Source: Clostridia bacterium (GTDB lineage Bacteria; Bacillota; Clostridia; Acetivibrionales; DSM-27016). From it: a stretch of DNA of 64,000 nucleotides. Location: contig JAOAIJ010000021.1 in the NCBI GenBank assembly GCA_026414765.1, positions 1-64,000 of the forward strand. The letters run 5' to 3'. The position numbers and the translations under genes were made by a program. This document shows positions 46,201-54,461 of this stretch, in pieces (position 1 is the first letter of the stretch; the number at the start of each line of letters is the position of its first letter). The notes under the pieces were generated by a model. It made no database searches. It saw only the letters and a program-made list of their open reading frames with translations, and was not told the DNA's origin.

Positions 46201-47856
46201 CCAAATGACACATATGAAATATTCTTTGACATATATGGAATGAATTTAGATGGGTCAGATATACAGACTATAAATGCTTTAACGGTAAACGATATTTCAA
46301 GTATACAGAGCCAAGCAGCGGAAATAAGCAAGAATGATAATAAAATAATAGCTAAATGTATAAATTTTGAAGGAATAGACGATGTAACACTGACGACCAG
46401 TATTGAAGGAAACAGGCTTAAGGTGACAGCATCAAATGTCCAATTTTCATCAGTGGATGAGAATTTAAAGCTTCATGTAAAACTGGCAAGGCTTATTAAT
46501 GGCAAAAAGTATGAAATTAAAGCATATATGAAAAGATTAAGTGATGAAGCAGTTACTACCTGTATCGATGCACTCAAACCAAGGGCTTCCTTTATTGTCA
46601 ATTACAAATATGAAGAACCCGGTATTACAAGAGTTCAGCATTTAGACAAAACAGATACTAGTGTGAAGTTGGCAGTAGATTACACAATTCCTGAATACTC
46701 TGATTTATATACTGCATTTAAAGCAGAAAGTAACAGGATAGAAGTGTATAAGGTAGATTCCGATGGTGCTGAAACTGTTGTGGACTCTGAAAATCTTCAA
46801 AAAAGTACTGCCGGCAGAGTTACTGGAACATGGACATCAGATACGCTTCCTTTACTTACAGCAGAATCAAATTACCACGTAAGGCTGACTGTTACAAGTA
46901 CTGCTCTTGATGAAGTTAAAAATATCAGTAATACGGTTCTACTAAATCTGAAAGCTCCTGAACTTTCGATGAGTGCTGGAAATATCGAGGTTGACTGTAC
47001 AAACGATTATTGTATAAAAACATATTTCGACGTCAGGATACCCTCACCTATAGAAGCCGGTATGATAGGTGCGGGAATGGATACATATGAATTATACATT
47101 GATTTATACAGGATGAATGCCAGTGGTGCTGATAGAAAATCTCTCAAACCAGTTATAATTAGCGATTCAGGGAGTTTGAAATCGCAGGCTGGTGAAATAA
47201 ACAAGGAAGAGTTGGAAGTGCTTGCAAAAGCCATAAGTGTGGAAGGACTAGATGGTATTGTAGTGACTAACACAGCAGATGGCAGCAAGCTAAAAATAAC
47301 ATTATCAAACGTTAGGTTTACAAATTCAACTCAGATGCTAAAAATCAGAGTCAAGTTAGGAAGACTAATAAATCTCCATAAATATGAAGTAAAAGCGTAT
47401 TTGAAAAGAGTTAGTGATGGTGCGCTTACTTCTATGAATGATGCGTTAAAGCCTAAAGTAAGCTACAATGTCAATTTCGGATATTCTTTGCCAACTATTA
47501 AAAAAGTTAGGGAAATAGAACGGTCTGGAGACAGAGTAAAGGTTCAGATACAGTTTGTAATGCCTAAATACTCTGATATATATTCTAGTTCATCTCAAAA
47601 CTCTAAGGTAGTAATATATGGCACAAATAATTCAGGAGAAACCATAGAACTTGATAGTGAAAACATTTATATAGGAAATAGCAAGATAAACAGTACATGG
47701 ATACCTGACGGAAATGGCAATATTACAGGGACTTGGATTACAGACCAATTACTCGTTAACAAGAAAGTCACTGCTGCGATTATGTTAAAGAGTACTGCCT
47801 TGGATACTGAAGGGACAAGTACTATAATACTTTACTATACTGTAGATATCAACTAG
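43282..47856 (+). CDS. Giant secreted repeat protein with SLH-like region
   Basis: A 1524-residue protein with a signal peptide (1-29, ending ASFA). Residues 70-190 resemble S-layer homology modules (DVPANFWAYNYMRAYY; RQEFAIAM; NSFADKGEV; ITKEEALQLL). Residues 225-520 look like a DUF4159/glutamine-amidotransferase-fold domain (KVGILIFDS; DYDVLFQTSH; FINKGGQMWWENCDG). From about 646 to the end are three copies of a roughly 290-residue repeat. It uses a GTG start with GGGGGG upstream. I know no protein of this exact layout. It may be a cell-wall-bound surface protein or a pilus partner. Confidence 0.7.
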   Translation: MGSRKMKKMLAVMLVLCVISGICMPASFAEGVATSVASNLLGADVAQMMFNTMKSALKEKEISLAVKNQITAWKTLADVPANFWAYNYMRAYYNYFNKEKRNAIITRQEFAIAMIGSKRLDYNAKGKVFAKDPYLFSSAPINSFADKGEVTDIFKYFVELALEKNVLNGVEKDGKKYLYPARAITKEEALQLLANVSACNENNFIPSSTKIAAPRITATKRDVKVGILIFDSTQFANNQTDANPDYTLFYALDRNINKPMDWNLINPHNPAGTSKSDANGLDTNAADQSESRKAKFRYWEVKLSERSADELANDYDVLFQTSHKTITMSNADKEKIQNFINKGGQMWWENCDGLVVNNNFVSYGFANNNYIDSTNRIRYDQIPDDINSIHPLLDNIYRVNTDIVTSGTNYSPTHTEVTKLGDLNEYKKRTAYITNVKRTQNEVVVVKNINPSNKAQDLPSIICSTLGNGRLIVSANDIACGICDIVNGGGNGVEDYKFSYNLIGWMSKVAVDFGEMEGKTWENINPTEISLVATVTNLGGKMKDYMLTPVVGNGWNLIPSTSYIVDNKTLIENYGQEVIGFSGYPKIIRLASNESVNITYTLKVNGEMKENTEYKFEIQAKAQGDQRDTDKSEYKLSVANVPLNPPILSYDPINEQVDSRTDYCLKTYVDVEIPSPLSDDSIVSPPIDTYEMYIDLYRLNLDGSNKRQLVPEKIIAGNLKSQASSIGEKDYKILVSDSLLSTEGLTGVTTESYIEGSRLKIIARNVQFSKSGQTLKLRIDLARLINGYKYEVSAYTRRLRDNKTSETNDELKPKVRFDINYGYNNPAISKLEEFNWTVNSVKIELSYSIPQYSDIYSLGKAESNRIEVYRTNGELETIVDSTNLIKETEGTINGTWLTKALDSRYKYYARIITSSSALDQTRNAELIAFVPLHDPRFTLDAGTTEVDSAEDYCVESFIDVNIPSPMVSNNASAPNDTYEIFFDIYGMNLDGSDIQTINALTVNDISSIQSQAAEISKNDNKIIAKCINFEGIDDVTLTTSIEGNRLKVTASNVQFSSVDENLKLHVKLARLINGKKYEIKAYMKRLSDEAVTTCIDALKPRASFIVNYKYEEPGITRVQHLDKTDTSVKLAVDYTIPEYSDLYTAFKAESNRIEVYKVDSDGAETVVDSENLQKSTAGRVTGTWTSDTLPLLTAESNYHVRLTVTSTALDEVKNISNTVLLNLKAPELSMSAGNIEVDCTNDYCIKTYFDVRIPSPIEAGMIGAGMDTYELYIDLYRMNASGADRKSLKPVIISDSGSLKSQAGEINKEELEVLAKAISVEGLDGIVVTNTADGSKLKITLSNVRFTNSTQMLKIRVKLGRLINLHKYEVKAYLKRVSDGALTSMNDALKPKVSYNVNFGYSLPTIKKVREIERSGDRVKVQIQFVMPKYSDIYSSSSQNSKVVIYGTNNSGETIELDSENIYIGNSKINSTWIPDGNGNITGTWITDQLLVNKKVTAAIMLKSTALDTEGTSTIILYYTVDIN
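45217..47856 (+). repeat. Three long tandem protein repeats inside the giant secreted protein
   Basis: Units begin near 45217, 46084 and 46957 (residues about 646, 935 and 1226) and are 870 bases long on average. Each starts with a 'DYC...V.IPSP' motif (DYCLKTYVDVEIPSP, DYCVESFIDVNIPSP, DYCIKTYFDVRIPSP). Each continues with DTYE and D.YRMN-like segments and ends with a 'KYSDIY / EYSDLY' motif. DNA identity between units is low while the protein pattern is kept, so the duplication is old. Confidence 0.8.
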
Positions 47857-47889
47857 GCTTATCTGAAAACAAAATCAATAAATATATAA

Positions 47890-47935
47890 GGAGGCCTGAA
47901 TCATAGGATTCATGCCTCCTAAAAGTATTTTAGGA
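47890..47935 (+). terminator. Hairpin after the giant repeat gene
   Basis: GGAGGC...TGAATC pairs with GATTCA...GCCTCC (47890-47919) with one mismatch. The tail is only moderately T-rich, so this is a partial terminator or mRNA stabiliser. Confidence 0.5.
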
Positions 47936-47972
47936 TTAATAAGTTATTATTTTATTATATTGGGGGATGTAG

Positions 47973-50336
47973 ATGAAAAAAATATTTTGCATAATTTGCT
48001 GTTTATTACTTGTACTAAATACAATTATGTTTGAGGGACGTATGGCTAAAGCTGATGAAATGCTGGTAAATCAGGCACTTCCTCTCAACTTTCAGACAAT
48101 TCCATATGATTTTAGTGATATTAATGTAACAGGTTTTTCTACTCTTGAATATGGAGATCTTGTGTGTAGTTTTGACTTAACTAACCGCTCTATTGAAAAA
48201 GAGTATCTGGTTCCTCTATACGTTATAGGAATAGATGACAAGGGTAATCTTATTGAGGTAGGATCTACTACGGTTACTATACCTAAAAGTCCTGCAAAAA
48301 GCATTTCTTATAAAGGAAGTGACAATAAAACATGTACTGTCAAAGTTCTGGATGAGACAAAGATATCTACCGTTAAGAAAGTGAAAATTAGATTAAAAGC
48401 CGGGTTCTTTATAGCCTCGATACAGACGGGTATAGTAGGCAATACAAGTGAAACCATTCAACTTTTCAGTTACGGTATAAGAAGAGATGATATACAAAAC
48501 AAAATAATAGTAACAGGTATTGTGAAGGATAATTATCCTTATCCTTTTAGCAGCGAAGTGAAGACGATTAAACAAAACGCAGGGATAGTAGCCAGTGGAT
48601 ATGATAAAAACGGTAAAATTGTAGAGGTTCAGGGAGCCTCTGATAATGTTCCGAACGGGGTTGTAAAAACCTTTGAACTGACATTCCTGGCAGGGTCTTT
48701 AATAGACCAGGTGAATGTTAGTGTTACGGGTAACTCTAATTCAACCTTCTTAAATATATACGGCAACAGGGTTGAAAATGGCAAGAATATAATAACAGGC
48801 AACATAGAGAACAATCCTTACAGTCAGTATGTTCAGATTGTAGCTAAGGGTTATTCGGGAGGGAAGGTTGTTGAAGTAGACGGGAAGACATTAACTATAG
48901 AAAAAAGTGCCAATGCCAGCTATAGATTTGAAATGGATCAACACAATAATATTGATAGAGTTGAAGTGCTGGTAAAACAGCAGAAGGAAATAGTGGGGAG
49001 TGCGGAGCTTGTTGCATACAGCACACATACTGAAAGTAATAAGATAATCGTAGATGCACTGGTATCGAGTGGATACTACAAAGATAAAAATCTAGGCATT
49101 ATAGTATCGGGATTAGATAGGGATTTTAAAGTAATAGAGACTAATACTTCCATACTTCCATTTAAGGGTAATACCATTCAGCTTCAACATGTGAAAACTA
49201 CTCTGGAAGCAGGAGATCGGATAAAACGTGTGAATGTAGAACTGGCAGGGATACTTGAAGATCAGATTTTACTCAGAAAATGTGCTTATAGGGTAGAAAA
49301 TGGTACATATCTGGTAACAAGTATTATTGAAAACGGAAATACCGTACAGCAAACTGCGGGGGTTAAGGTAACAGGTTATGATGAGGCGGGAAATGTTGTT
49401 GAAGTTACAGGATATAGTGATAATATTCCTGCCAATAGCACAAAACAATATAAATCCATACTTACCAATACCAAAGACATAAAAAAAGTTACAGCAGAGT
49501 TCGTAGGATTAGTAAAAGGTGATACTCAGGAAATTCATGCTTCCTATACTGATGCAGGCTATACTTTTGTATCAGGGATTATTTTGAATGGTAATGCTCA
49601 GCATTACGGAGGGTTTATAGCTATTGGTAAAGATAAAAATGGGAAAATAGTTGATATAGACAGCTTGTATAGATCATTAGATCAAAATACTGTAACACCA
49701 TTTTTGTTAAAGCTTAATAACTCAAAAATGAAATCACTACAGACATACATAGTTGAAGCAAACAAGTTAAGTCCAAATCTGGTGCTAAATGGCGCAGGAT
49801 TTTATAAAGAATTGGAAAATGGGCATATTAACGCTGTTATTTCTAATGGAACAACATTAAAGCAAATTGCTGGTATTGTTTCTATCGGATATGATTCCAG
49901 AGGTAAAGCGGTTGATATGAATGCTACACGACCTTATGAGATTTCTCCATTAACTGTAACAAAATTACAAAATTCCTTAAGCAATATTAAGCAAGTAGTA
50001 AGTGTAAAGAGCTTCCTCTATGGGGTCAAATGCAATACAAGTATTCTGGCATCCAGTTACTCAGTGGATCATCAAAGAAAAACTGACATATATTCCTTAT
50101 GTATTACTAATGGGGCTGCAGAACAAAAATTCAAGGTTGTATATACGACATATGACACTAAAGGCAAAAAACTGAAGGATGTCATTCAAAATGTGCAAAT
50201 ATCCAAATATGGAGCCAAAGTTGTAACTGTAAACATTAATAAATCGAATATTTCGAGAGCTTTAGTAACTGTATATGATTCTACAAACAAGAAAATAACA
50301 GGAAAGGGGATTTCTGATCTGGTGTATAAAGGATAG
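47973..50336 (+). CDS. Secreted repeat protein
   Basis: A 787-residue protein with a signal peptide (about 1-28, ending MAKA). The mature part has about six to eight units of roughly 80-90 residues. Each carries a 'G(I/V)...GYD..GK.VEV' strand pair: GIVASGYDKNGKIVEV, GVKVTGYDEAGNVVEV, GIVSIGYDSRGKAVDM, IAIGKDKNGKIVDI. The fold is probably immunoglobulin-like, related to extracytoplasmic FxLYD-type beta-domains. There is no anchoring motif at the C-terminus. It follows the giant repeat gene and precedes the second pilM, so it is likely part of the same surface system. The function is unknown. Confidence 0.7.
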   Translation: MKKIFCIICCLLLVLNTIMFEGRMAKADEMLVNQALPLNFQTIPYDFSDINVTGFSTLEYGDLVCSFDLTNRSIEKEYLVPLYVIGIDDKGNLIEVGSTTVTIPKSPAKSISYKGSDNKTCTVKVLDETKISTVKKVKIRLKAGFFIASIQTGIVGNTSETIQLFSYGIRRDDIQNKIIVTGIVKDNYPYPFSSEVKTIKQNAGIVASGYDKNGKIVEVQGASDNVPNGVVKTFELTFLAGSLIDQVNVSVTGNSNSTFLNIYGNRVENGKNIITGNIENNPYSQYVQIVAKGYSGGKVVEVDGKTLTIEKSANASYRFEMDQHNNIDRVEVLVKQQKEIVGSAELVAYSTHTESNKIIVDALVSSGYYKDKNLGIIVSGLDRDFKVIETNTSILPFKGNTIQLQHVKTTLEAGDRIKRVNVELAGILEDQILLRKCAYRVENGTYLVTSIIENGNTVQQTAGVKVTGYDEAGNVVEVTGYSDNIPANSTKQYKSILTNTKDIKKVTAEFVGLVKGDTQEIHASYTDAGYTFVSGIILNGNAQHYGGFIAIGKDKNGKIVDIDSLYRSLDQNTVTPFLLKLNNSKMKSLQTYIVEANKLSPNLVLNGAGFYKELENGHINAVISNGTTLKQIAGIVSIGYDSRGKAVDMNATRPYEISPLTVTKLQNSLSNIKQVVSVKSFLYGVKCNTSILASSYSVDHQRKTDIYSLCITNGAAEQKFKVVYTTYDTKGKKLKDVIQNVQISKYGAKVVTVNINKSNISRALVTVYDSTNKKITGKGISDLVYKG

Positions 50337-50509
50337 ATTTGCAATTACTTGGTTCAAAACAACTATAGGTAATTGGAACAAACGCGAAGCAGTTCTTAAA
50401 TACAGGCAAGAGGCAGTATGCTGATAGGTTGCAGGTGCTTGATAATGAATTTTTATAATGGCAGTATATTCCTTATAATCGATAAAATAACTTTATGTGG
50501 TGATTAGAG

Positions 50510-51628
50510 ATGGTTTTTGATTTTTTACGTCGCAAAAAATCCAATAATGAAATGATATGCATCGATATAGGCTATAAAAATATAAAAGTTGTGGAGGTTG
50601 ACGCAAATAAAAGCAATTCCAATATCCACATCAGTAACTATGGGATAACGGCGACTCCGAAGGAGTGCATAAAAAACGGAGCTATATATGATGTGTCACG
50701 TGTATTAGATATGATTAAGCAGGTTATATATCAGCAGCATATGAAGGCAAAAAATGCGAAGATAATTATGTCCGGTACTAATATAATTACCAGAATTTAC
50801 TTGATTGATAAAAAGTCAGGGGAAGAAAGCGATGATACAATTAAGAAAAGTATCCCGGGCTTTTTTCCACTGGATATTGACAACTATCAGATAGATTATA
50901 AAATACTTCAGACTGTATTAGACAGAGGGGTAGAAAAATACAAGGTGTTCCTCACAGCCGTTCCCAAAAAGATACTTCAGAGCTATGTAGAGGTGTTGAG
51001 AGGGTTGGATCTTAAGCCTCTTGCTGTTGATATACCAGCAAACAGTACTGCCAAGTTCTTTAACAGGGATATTGAGGTTACGGAGATGGAAGAATGGTAC
51101 CGCCAGAAGGTATATAAAAAGGTTGGTACTGAAGCCTTTGCGGTTTTGGATTTTGGATCTGAAACTACAATAGTCAATTTTTTAAATGATAAGATTCTTG
51201 AATTCAATAAGGTTATTCTTTGTGGCAGCAGCAATATTGACGAGCATCTGGCAAAAAATATGGATATAAGGCTTGACGAGGCTGAGTGGCTTAAAAAGAA
51301 ATATGGACTAAAAGCACCGAGGTATAATTCGCCTGAGGAGCACTATACTTCACATGAAATAATCACTGATTTCATAGAAAGACTTGTAAAACAGATAGCT
51401 AATTGTTTTATATTTTATCAGGAACACTGTTATGGAAAACCTATATCAAAGGTGTTCATTATCGGCGGTGGATCGCAATTGGCAGGATTGAGACAGTATT
51501 TATTCTCCGTTTTCAACATACCTGTATACCCTGTAGGATTGATGAACTTAAGAGGAGTTGAGCTGGAAAAGAATCTGGATCAGGAAAAACTGAATTATCT
51601 GATAAATTGTGTAGGTATTTCATTGTAA
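50510..51628 (+). CDS. Second PilM-type actin-like protein
   Basis: A 372-residue paralogue of PilM at 33485. The same landmarks occur: ICIDIGYKNIKVVEV, PKECIKNGAIYD, AKIIMSGTNIITRIYLIDK, FAVLDFGSETTIVNFL and VFIIGGGSQLAGLRQYL. The shared stretch PLAVDIPANSTAKFF / PVSVDIPANSVAKFF shows recent common ancestry. No pilN or pilO is next to it, so it probably works with the main operon's partners or with a second system elsewhere. It begins 173 bases after the secreted repeat gene. Confidence 0.85.
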   Translation: MVFDFLRRKKSNNEMICIDIGYKNIKVVEVDANKSNSNIHISNYGITATPKECIKNGAIYDVSRVLDMIKQVIYQQHMKAKNAKIIMSGTNIITRIYLIDKKSGEESDDTIKKSIPGFFPLDIDNYQIDYKILQTVLDRGVEKYKVFLTAVPKKILQSYVEVLRGLDLKPLAVDIPANSTAKFFNRDIEVTEMEEWYRQKVYKKVGTEAFAVLDFGSETTIVNFLNDKILEFNKVILCGSSNIDEHLAKNMDIRLDEAEWLKKKYGLKAPRYNSPEEHYTSHEIITDFIERLVKQIANCFIFYQEHCYGKPISKVFIIGGGSQLAGLRQYLFSVFNIPVYPVGLMNLRGVELEKNLDQEKLNYLINCVGISL

Positions 51629-51725
51629 AATTACTTTATGTGAATTACCTGGAAACGTCACAAAGCGTTTTACGGATAGCAGAAGGTTCACTCCTCTTTT
51701 ACATAATATTTTTTATATTTTACTG

Positions 51726-51753
51726 TTTACATTTTTCTGTAAGTTGGTATAAT
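51726..51753 (+). promoter_or_regulatory. Promoter of the hydrogenase maturation cluster
   Basis: TTTACA (51726-51731) and TATAAT (51748-51753) are 16 bases apart, with a TG dinucleotide at the extended -10 position. It stands 38 bases upstream of the TM1266-type gene. Confidence 0.65.
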
Positions 51754-51790
51754 TATTATTGTAGTTAGTTAAATAATTAACGAGGTTAAT

Positions 51791-52042
51791 ATGGAGACTG
51801 TGAACAGAGTTGCTGTCATAGGCATTGTTATTAGTAACCGTGAAGAGGTTGCAAGAAAAGTAAATGATATATTAAGTGATTTTGGAAGGATTATTGTAGG
51901 CAGGATGGGCATACCTTATAAAGAAAAGGAAATTTCCGTCATGTCAATAATAGTTGACGGAACTAATGACGAAATAGGAGCTTTAACCGGCAAACTGGGC
52001 AATATTAAGGGGATAAAGGTCAAAGTAGCATTGACATATTAA
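51791..52042 (+). CDS. TM1266-family iron-only hydrogenase system regulator
   Basis: An 83-residue protein of ferredoxin-like ACT/NikR-C-type fold. Landmarks are the N-terminal NRVAVIGIVISNREEVARKVNDIL, the middle IIVGRMGIPY and the C-terminal GALTGKLGNIKGIKVKVAL. This family, known from Thermotoga TM1266, is found beside hydE, hydF and hydG in clostridia. Its molecular role is not shown; 'regulator' is only a family name. It opens the hydrogenase maturation cluster behind a strong promoter. Confidence 0.88.
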   Translation: METVNRVAVIGIVISNREEVARKVNDILSDFGRIIVGRMGIPYKEKEISVMSIIVDGTNDEIGALTGKLGNIKGIKVKVALTY

Positions 52043-52175
52043 ACTGGCGTTTTTGGTTCTGATATCCGGTACGGGTTAATTAATTCAACTGGCACAACAG
52101 ATAGATTTATAAAAATAGAAACATTGTAATTGAATAATCTGAGGTTATGAGGGGAGTGTAAAGCCCGAAAACCAA

Positions 52176-52283
52176 GGAGATGACTTAATCCTGAGGGGAT
52201 GGTTAATTCCTAGCTGAGGGGAGAGAATGGCATTTGTTAAATATCGGCTCTTCCTGAAGAAAAACTTTCGGGAGGGGCTTTTT
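52176..52283 (+). promoter_or_regulatory. Attenuator leader A (unclassified) of the ECF gene
   Basis: A conserved-looking leader (CCTGAGGGGATGG, GAGGGGAGAG) ends in a terminator. The terminator pairs GCTCTTCCTGAA (52247-52258) with TTCGGGAGGGGC (52267-52278) and runs into TTTTT. The leader segment GGGAGAG (52219-52225) can pair instead with CTCTTCC (52248-52254) inside the terminator's left arm. That gives an antiterminator. A second copy of the same design precedes hydG. I do not recognise the aptamer class. Confidence 0.65.
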
Positions 52284-52308
52284 ATATTTAATAATTGGGG
52301 GTTGTATC

Positions 52309-52824
52309 ATGAACAAAAAAATCAGATTTATTACACGTACAGCAATTCTTTTAGCACTTGCTATTGTATTCCAGATGCTAGGGAGGTATATTCCGTTAGG
52401 ACCAAACAGTCAGTTTGTTGTGGGGCCTCTGATAAATGCATGCTTAATGGTTGCGGCAGCAATGGTCGGACTATCAGGAGGAGGAATTGTAGCATTACTG
52501 TCACCTTTTGGGGCAATTCTCACCGGAGCAGCAATTCCCTTGCCTTTTGCGCCATTTGTAGCATTAGGTAATTTTCTTCTTGTTCTATTGTTTTTCTTAT
52601 TTATGTATAGAAGCAAGATTTTGGGTCTGACACTTGGTGCTCTGGCAAAATCCGTATGGCTGTTTGCTGCAATTAAGATTTTCGTATGGGCTATGGACAT
52701 GAAAGGCAAGAAGGCGGAAATGCTGCTGTGGTCCTTTAGTTGGCCGCAGGCAATAACAGCTCTGGTTGGCGGAGTATTGGCGTTATTACTAATAAAAGTG
52801 TTGGATAAAAATATTCAAAAATAG
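52309..52824 (+). CDS. ECF transporter S-component-like membrane protein
   Basis: A 171-residue protein with about five to six membrane segments, from RTAILLALAIVFQML to ALVGGVLALLLIKVL. The ECF substrate-binding (S) signature is seen in the first segment and in the AMVGLSGGGIVALLSPFGAI repeat. S-components bind a vitamin or cofactor precursor and use a shared energizing module encoded elsewhere. The ligand is unknown; its place in the hydrogenase maturation cluster suggests a link to that pathway. The ATG has GGGGG nine bases upstream and follows attenuator A. Confidence 0.75.
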   Translation: MNKKIRFITRTAILLALAIVFQMLGRYIPLGPNSQFVVGPLINACLMVAAAMVGLSGGGIVALLSPFGAILTGAAIPLPFAPFVALGNFLLVLLFFLFMYRSKILGLTLGALAKSVWLFAAIKIFVWAMDMKGKKAEMLLWSFSWPQAITALVGGVLALLLIKVLDKNIQK

Positions 52825-52854
52825 AAATTTTGAACTTAAGCTTGTAAATGAATA

Positions 52855-52955
52855 CCTTGCCTGACGGGACGGAGTGAATCTTAACGGAGGGAGAGCGGAT
52901 ATGTCTTGTTTTCTGTGGCTCTTTCTGTAATTTTCAGAGGAGCCATTTTTATTTT
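52855..52955 (+). promoter_or_regulatory. Attenuator leader B (unclassified) of hydG
   Basis: The leader repeats the design of attenuator A: CCTGACGGGACGGAG, TCTTAACGGAGGGAGAG, then a terminator TGGCTCTTTCTG (52916-52927) / CAGAGGAGCCA (52935-52945) with a T-rich tail. GGGAGAGC (52889-52896) can pair with GCTCTTTC (52918-52925) in place of the terminator. Spacing between the switching segments is nearly the same as in copy A (22 and 21 bases). Confidence 0.65.
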
Positions 52956-53011
52956 GCATTATTTGACTCCTACTGTGGAGGCTGAGGTGAAATATCCAAG
53001 GGGGAGTTATT

Positions 53012-54379
53012 ATGGTTGATTACATCAATGAAGAACAGATATGCAAGTCTTTGGAGGTTGGTAAAAGTACCTCGAAGGAAGAGGTAAGGGATATACTTAA
53101 GAAAGCAGAAGAATGTAAGGGTATTGATATGGATGAAGTATCCAAGCTGCTTAATGTAACGGATATGGATTTGCTGACTGAGATTTATGAAACTGCAAGC
53201 TTTATTAAGAACAAGGTATATGGAAAAAGGGTTGTGCTCTTTGCACCGCTGTATACAAGTAATGAATGCACAAATAACTGCCTTTACTGTGGCTTTCGTA
53301 AAGACAATAAGGAACTGCACCGTAAGACACTGACTATTGAAGAAACAGTAAGCGAAGCTAAGGCTATTGAAGCCCAAGGACATAAGAGGCTATTGCTTAT
53401 TTGCGGCGAGCATCCTGGAAAAACCGGTGCAGTGCACATAAGAGAAGCAATGGAAGCTATATACAAAAACGTGGATATCCGTAGGATAAACGTTGAAGCT
53501 GCACCTATGAAAACAGAAGAATACAAAGAGCTGAAAAAAGCCGGTATCGGTACTTATGTAATCTTTCAGGAAACGTATAACAGGGAAGTTTATAAAAAAA
53601 TGCACCCTGTGGGGCTTAAAGCTGATTATGATTGGAGAATTACTGCCATAGACCGTGCATTTGAAGCCGGGATAGATGATGTAGGTGTGGGAGCCTTACT
53701 TGGGCTCTACGATTATAGGTTTGATGTACTTGGTCTGCTAATGCATGTGAAAAGTTTTGAAAAAAGATATGGTGTAGGACCTCATACCATATCCGTACCG
53801 AGAATGAGGCCTGCTTTGGGGTCAGCCCTTGAAAAAATACCCTACAGGGTCAATGACCAGGAATTTAAGAAAATAGTCGCTATTTACAGACTTGCTGTTC
53901 CTTACACAGGAATTATACTTTCTACCAGAGAAAATGCTGAAATGAGGGATGAACTTTTAAGCATAGGAGTAACTCAGATAAGTGCAGGTTCCAAAACAAG
54001 TCCTGGAGGATATGTAGCGGAAGAAGAAAAAGCGGACCAGTTCGCTGTCAGCGATCATAGAAACCTGCCTAAAATGCTGGAAAGCATATGCGAAAATGGC
54101 TATATTCCAAGCTTTTGTACTGCCTGCTACAGAAGATGCAGGACCGGGGAAGCTTTTATGGAGTACGCCAAGGAGGGGGAAATACATGAATTTTGCCAGC
54201 CTAATGCGATCCTTACATTCAAGGAAAATCTTATTGATTACGGGACTGAGTTTTTAAGAGTCAAAGGCGATAAAATTATTGATAAGGCATTAATGGAGAT
54301 AGAAGACCCCAAAATGAGAAGTGCAACTATAGAGAGGCTTAAAGAAATAGAGCTGGGAAAAAGGGATTTGTATTTTTAA
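53012..54379 (+). CDS. hydG: [FeFe]-hydrogenase maturase HydG (tyrosine lyase)
   Basis: A 455-residue radical-SAM enzyme of the ThiH/HydG family. The SAM cluster motif CTNNCLYC holds C86, C90 and C93. The HydG-specific C-terminal cluster motif CX2CX22C is complete at C369, C372 and C395 (FCTACYRRC...FCQPN). HydG cleaves tyrosine to yield the CO and CN- ligands on an Fe synthon for the H-cluster. A strong GGGGGAG precedes the ATG. It follows attenuator B and lies 82 bases upstream of hydE. Confidence 0.97.
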   Translation: MVDYINEEQICKSLEVGKSTSKEEVRDILKKAEECKGIDMDEVSKLLNVTDMDLLTEIYETASFIKNKVYGKRVVLFAPLYTSNECTNNCLYCGFRKDNKELHRKTLTIEETVSEAKAIEAQGHKRLLLICGEHPGKTGAVHIREAMEAIYKNVDIRRINVEAAPMKTEEYKELKKAGIGTYVIFQETYNREVYKKMHPVGLKADYDWRITAIDRAFEAGIDDVGVGALLGLYDYRFDVLGLLMHVKSFEKRYGVGPHTISVPRMRPALGSALEKIPYRVNDQEFKKIVAIYRLAVPYTGIILSTRENAEMRDELLSIGVTQISAGSKTSPGGYVAEEEKADQFAVSDHRNLPKMLESICENGYIPSFCTACYRRCRTGEAFMEYAKEGEIHEFCQPNAILTFKENLIDYGTEFLRVKGDKIIDKALMEIEDPKMRSATIERLKEIELGKRDLYF

Positions 54380-54461
54380 GTTTTTAAAAGACCACGGTGG
54401 TAAAAAAATCTATCAAACTGGCCGGGCAGGTTGGATTACTGAACATAAAGGGTGTGTTGAT

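Noticed and set aside
45217-47856. CRISPR array or tandem DNA repeat
   Set aside because: The periodicity is about 870 bases, is protein-level only, and the reading frame is continuous. It is a multi-domain protein.
52141-52283. TPP, FMN, THF, cobalamin, SAM or Moco riboswitch as identity of the attenuator leaders
   Set aside because: None of the invariant core segments of those classes is present in the two leaders; I left the class open.
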